Positions 6,887 through 8,439 of a stretch of DNA of 8,439 bases are shown here, in pieces (positions within the stretch are counted from its first letter, which is position 1; the number at the start of each line of letters is the position of its first letter). The notes below the pieces were generated by a model. The model ran no database searches. It saw only the letters and a list, made by a program, of their open reading frames with translations, and was not told where the DNA came from. Source of the stretch: an uncultured Lachnospiraceae bacterium (GTDB lineage: Bacteria > Bacillota > Clostridia > Lachnospirales > Lachnospiraceae); the NCBI GenBank assembly GCA_902772565.1, contig CACYBJ010000006.1:1-8439 (forward strand). Direction: 5' to 3'. The position numbers and the translations under genes are program-made.

Positions 6887-7819
6887 TTAAATTTCGTCGG
6901 CATATGCACAGGCGGCAATTGCGGCAATCGCACCGTCTCCCGCTGCTGTTACAAGCTGACGCACTTTTTTTGTTCTTCCGTCGCCGGCAGCAAAAATACC
7001 ATCCGCACTGGTCTTGGTATCCTCACCCGCAACAATGTATCCGGCATCATCAAGTTCGACTACATCCGCAAAGGCAGAATTAAGAGGAATCTGGCCGATA
7101 GCAACAAACAGACCGTTTACAGGCAATTCCGTCTCCTCTTCGGTCTTCTTGTTCTTAATGATAAGACTCTCAAGACGACCATCTCCGCGAAGTTCCGAAA
7201 TGGTAGAATCCAGAATGAACTCCACATTGTCTTTATTCTTCAGAGTCTCAACAAAGTGGCCTTCTCCACGGAATTCATCACGACGATGAATAACATAAAC
7301 TTTTTCACAGATGCCTGAAAGATAAATAGCATCTTCCAGCGCAGTATTTCCTCCGCCGTTTACCGCAACGGTCTTTCCTCTGTAGAAATTACCGTCACAG
7401 GTTGCACAGTAGGAAACACCCGCACCTACCCACTCATTCTCATGAGGGAGTCCCAGCTTACGGCTCACCGCACCGGTTGCAAGGATTACAGACTTGGCTG
7501 CGTAAGTATCCTTCGGTGTAACAACCTTCTTTATCGCGCCGTCATTTTCAATGGCGATTACATTCTGCATAACCACTTTTACTCCATGGCTCTTTGCCTG
7601 CTCATATAAAGAAGTTGCAAAATCAAAACCGGAGATATTCTTAATGCCTGGATAGTTTTCAACTTCCGGAGTGTTTACTATCTGGCCACCGTACATTTTA
7701 CCTTCGAAAACAATAACGCTTTTTCCTGCACGGGCCGCATAGATTGCAGCAGAAAGACCTGCTGTTCCCGCTCCGACGATGATTACATCGGTTATTTCAT
7801 TCGTGTTACTCATAGTCAT
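6887..7819 (-). CDS. trxB: Thioredoxin reductase, NADPH-dependent flavoprotein
   Basis: TrxB uses FAD and a redox disulfide to pass electrons from NADPH to thioredoxin in the cytoplasm. The protein has 310 aa, normal for low-molecular-weight TrxB. Visible features are the FAD-binding GAGTAG (16-21), the redox pair CATC (Cys138 and Cys141), the NADPH-binding GGGNTA (155-160) with HRRDEFRG (178-185), whose arginines suit the NADPH 2'-phosphate, and the C-terminal FAD motif AAGDGRTKKVRQL (277-289). The intact NADPH site argues against the ferredoxin-dependent reductases of some clostridia. AAAGGT lies 4 nt before the ATG at 7819, supporting that start over the internal ATG at 7813. It follows trxA after 32 nt with no terminator between, so the two are co-transcribed. 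Confidence 0.96.
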   Translation of the reverse strand: MTMSNTNEITDVIIVGAGTAGLSAAIYAARAGKSVIVFEGKMYGGQIVNTPEVENYPGIKNISGFDFATSLYEQAKSHGVKVVMQNVIAIENDGAIKKVVTPKDTYAAKSVILATGAVSRKLGLPHENEWVGAGVSYCATCDGNFYRGKTVAVNGGGNTALEDAIYLSGICEKVYVIHRRDEFRGEGHFVETLKNKDNVEFILDSTISELRGDGRLESLIIKNKKTEEETELPVNGLFVAIGQIPLNSAFADVVELDDAGYIVAGEDTKTSADGIFAAGDGRTKKVRQLVTAAGDGAIAAIAACAYADEI

Positions 7820-7851
7820 TCATACCTTTACTAAATTGATATCGGACGACA

Positions 7852-8160
7852 TTATTTGAAAAGATCCAAAATATCTTCCTTGGAAATAACACCTACCGAC
7901 TTGTTAGCCACTTCACCGTTCTTAAAAGCGATCAAAGTAGGGATTGATGCAACACCAAACTTCTGTGCAAGTTCCATCTGGTCATCAACATTGATCTTGC
8001 CCACTTTAATGGAATCGTTTTCCTCTGCAACTTCATCAACGATTGGTGAAAGCATACGGCATGGTCCGCACCAAGAAGCCCAGAAATCAACAAGCACCGG
8101 CTTGTCACTGTTTAATACTTCTGCTTCGAAATTTTCATTTGTAATTGTTACTACGCTCAT
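7852..8160 (-). CDS. trxA: Thioredoxin
   Basis: Thioredoxin is the general cytoplasmic protein-disulfide reductant, recharged by TrxB. The classic WCGPC site is at residues 30-34 counted from the ATG at 8160, with the cis-proline in SIPT (Pro74) and the buried Asp in LVDFWA (Asp25). The length is 102 aa, typical of TrxA. An upstream ATG at 8166 is in frame, but the ribosome binding site AAGGAGGT (8174-8167) touches it directly, whereas it is 6 nt from the ATG at 8160, so 8160 is preferred. It is the first gene of trxA-trxB-ohrR, directly behind a strong promoter flanked by repeated operator-like sites. Confidence 0.97.
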   Translation of the reverse strand: MSVVTITNENFEAEVLNSDKPVLVDFWASWCGPCRMLSPIVDEVAEENDSIKVGKINVDDQMELAQKFGVASIPTLIAFKNGEVANKSVGVISKEDILDLFK

Positions 8161-8186
8161 ATTCATACCTCCTTGACGCTCAATTC

Positions 8187-8201
8187 AATTGTGCGCAATT
8201 A
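8187..8201. promoter_or_regulatory. Operator-like near-palindrome, promoter-proximal copy
   Basis: AATTGTGCGCAATTA contains AATTG and CAATT inverted around a 4-nt centre. It lies just downstream of the predicted start of transcription of trxA (about +6 to +20), a typical place for repression. An identical 15-nt copy lies at 8258-8272. AATT-rich inverted repeats of the CAATT type resemble known OhrR operators, and ohrR is in this operon, so OhrR is the leading candidate ligand (inference). Confidence 0.6.
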
Positions 8202-8213
8202 TTTTATATCTGT

Positions 8214-8242
8214 ATATTACTCTAAACGCCCCCTCCTGTCAA
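8214..8242 (-). promoter_or_regulatory. Promoter of trxA-trxB-ohrR
   Basis: On the minus strand a perfect TTGACA (8242-8237) is followed after 17 nt by TAATAT (8219-8214), a good match to the sigma-A pattern. Transcription would start near 8207, giving a 5' leader of about 47 nt before the trxA ATG at 8160. Confidence 0.8.
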
Positions 8243-8257
8243 CAAGTTTTTCAAAAT

Positions 8258-8272
8258 AATTGTGCGCAATTA
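8258..8272. promoter_or_regulatory. Operator-like near-palindrome, promoter-distal copy
   Basis: AATTGTGCGCAATTA is identical to the copy at 8187-8201, in the same orientation and 71 bp away centre to centre. It lies 15 nt upstream of the -35 box, so the pair brackets the promoter. Two bound dimers could act together. Confidence 0.6.
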
Positions 8273-8289
8273 AATTTAATATAAGGTGC

Positions 8290-8422
8290 GTGTGCGAGGA
8301 ACAGGAAACGTAGCCTTGTCTAAGCAACATTTGTGCGGCCGGATGGACATGCAGATATACGAGCATCCGGACGCACGTGTGTTGCGAAAGACGTTGCGAG
8401 GCTTCCGTCGGGACGAGCACAC
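8290..8422. ncRNA. Candidate structured RNA: long irregular hairpin (strand unknown, may extend past the window)
   Basis: A nested series of complementary blocks closes on one 18-nt loop (8346-8363). From outside in they are 8290-8295/8417-8422, 8308-8310/8406-8408, 8313-8316/8399-8402, 8318-8321/8389-8392, 8324-8329/8380-8385, 8333-8337/8372-8376 and 8339-8345/8364-8370, about 35 pairs separated by small internal loops. The segment is GC-rich next to an AT-rich promoter region. No frame here looks like a real protein. The rod shape with one larger outer bubble recalls 6S-like RNAs, but no known RNA family was recognised. A decayed inverted repeat of a mobile element is an alternative. Confidence 0.45.
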
Positions 8423-8439
8423 TGGCAGCGAAGGCGTAC

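Noticed and set aside
8217..8420. 67-codon minus-strand frame at the right edge
   Set aside because: It covers the trxA promoter and one operator copy, and its upstream half lies in the hairpin region. It resembles no known protein.

Overview
The window looks like the chromosome of a Clostridia-type Firmicute, most likely a member of the Lachnospiraceae. This placement is inferred from a SUF cluster in the order C-B-D-S, a close relative of Bacillus subtilis OhrR, an Rpn-type nuclease of the kind common in gut and rumen Lachnospiraceae, strong AGGAGG-type ribosome binding sites and sigma-A-like promoters. All seven genes lie on the minus strand, so the window reads right to left.

Right part (about 8439 to 6155): a GC-rich stretch of about 130 nt at the right edge folds into a long irregular hairpin and may be a structured RNA. 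Next comes a strong promoter (TTGACA, 17-nt spacer, TAATAT) flanked by two identical 15-nt near-palindromes. It drives thioredoxin (trxA), NADPH-type thioredoxin reductase (trxB) and an OhrR-family peroxide-sensing repressor (ohrR). A 12-bp hairpin with a broken T-run ends this unit. The layout suggests a redox-responsive, self-regulated thioredoxin operon.

Middle part (about 6103 to 1328): a promoter (TTGCTA, 17-nt spacer, TATAAT) drives sufC, sufB, sufD and sufS, packed with gaps of 3, 1 and 8 nt, and a good intrinsic terminator follows. SufBCD is the scaffold and ATPase complex for Fe-S cluster assembly, and SufS is its cysteine desulfurase. No sufU or sufE sulfur-acceptor gene is present.

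Left part (about 1333 to 1): about 440 nt of non-coding DNA holds a second minus-strand terminator and GC-rich hairpins. It leads into an Rpn-family PD-(D/E)XK nuclease gene that is open to the left edge of the window.

The most interesting points are the twin operators around the trxA promoter together with ohrR in the same operon, the structured element at the right edge, and the hairpin-rich leader of the rpn gene. No system that is clearly new was found.
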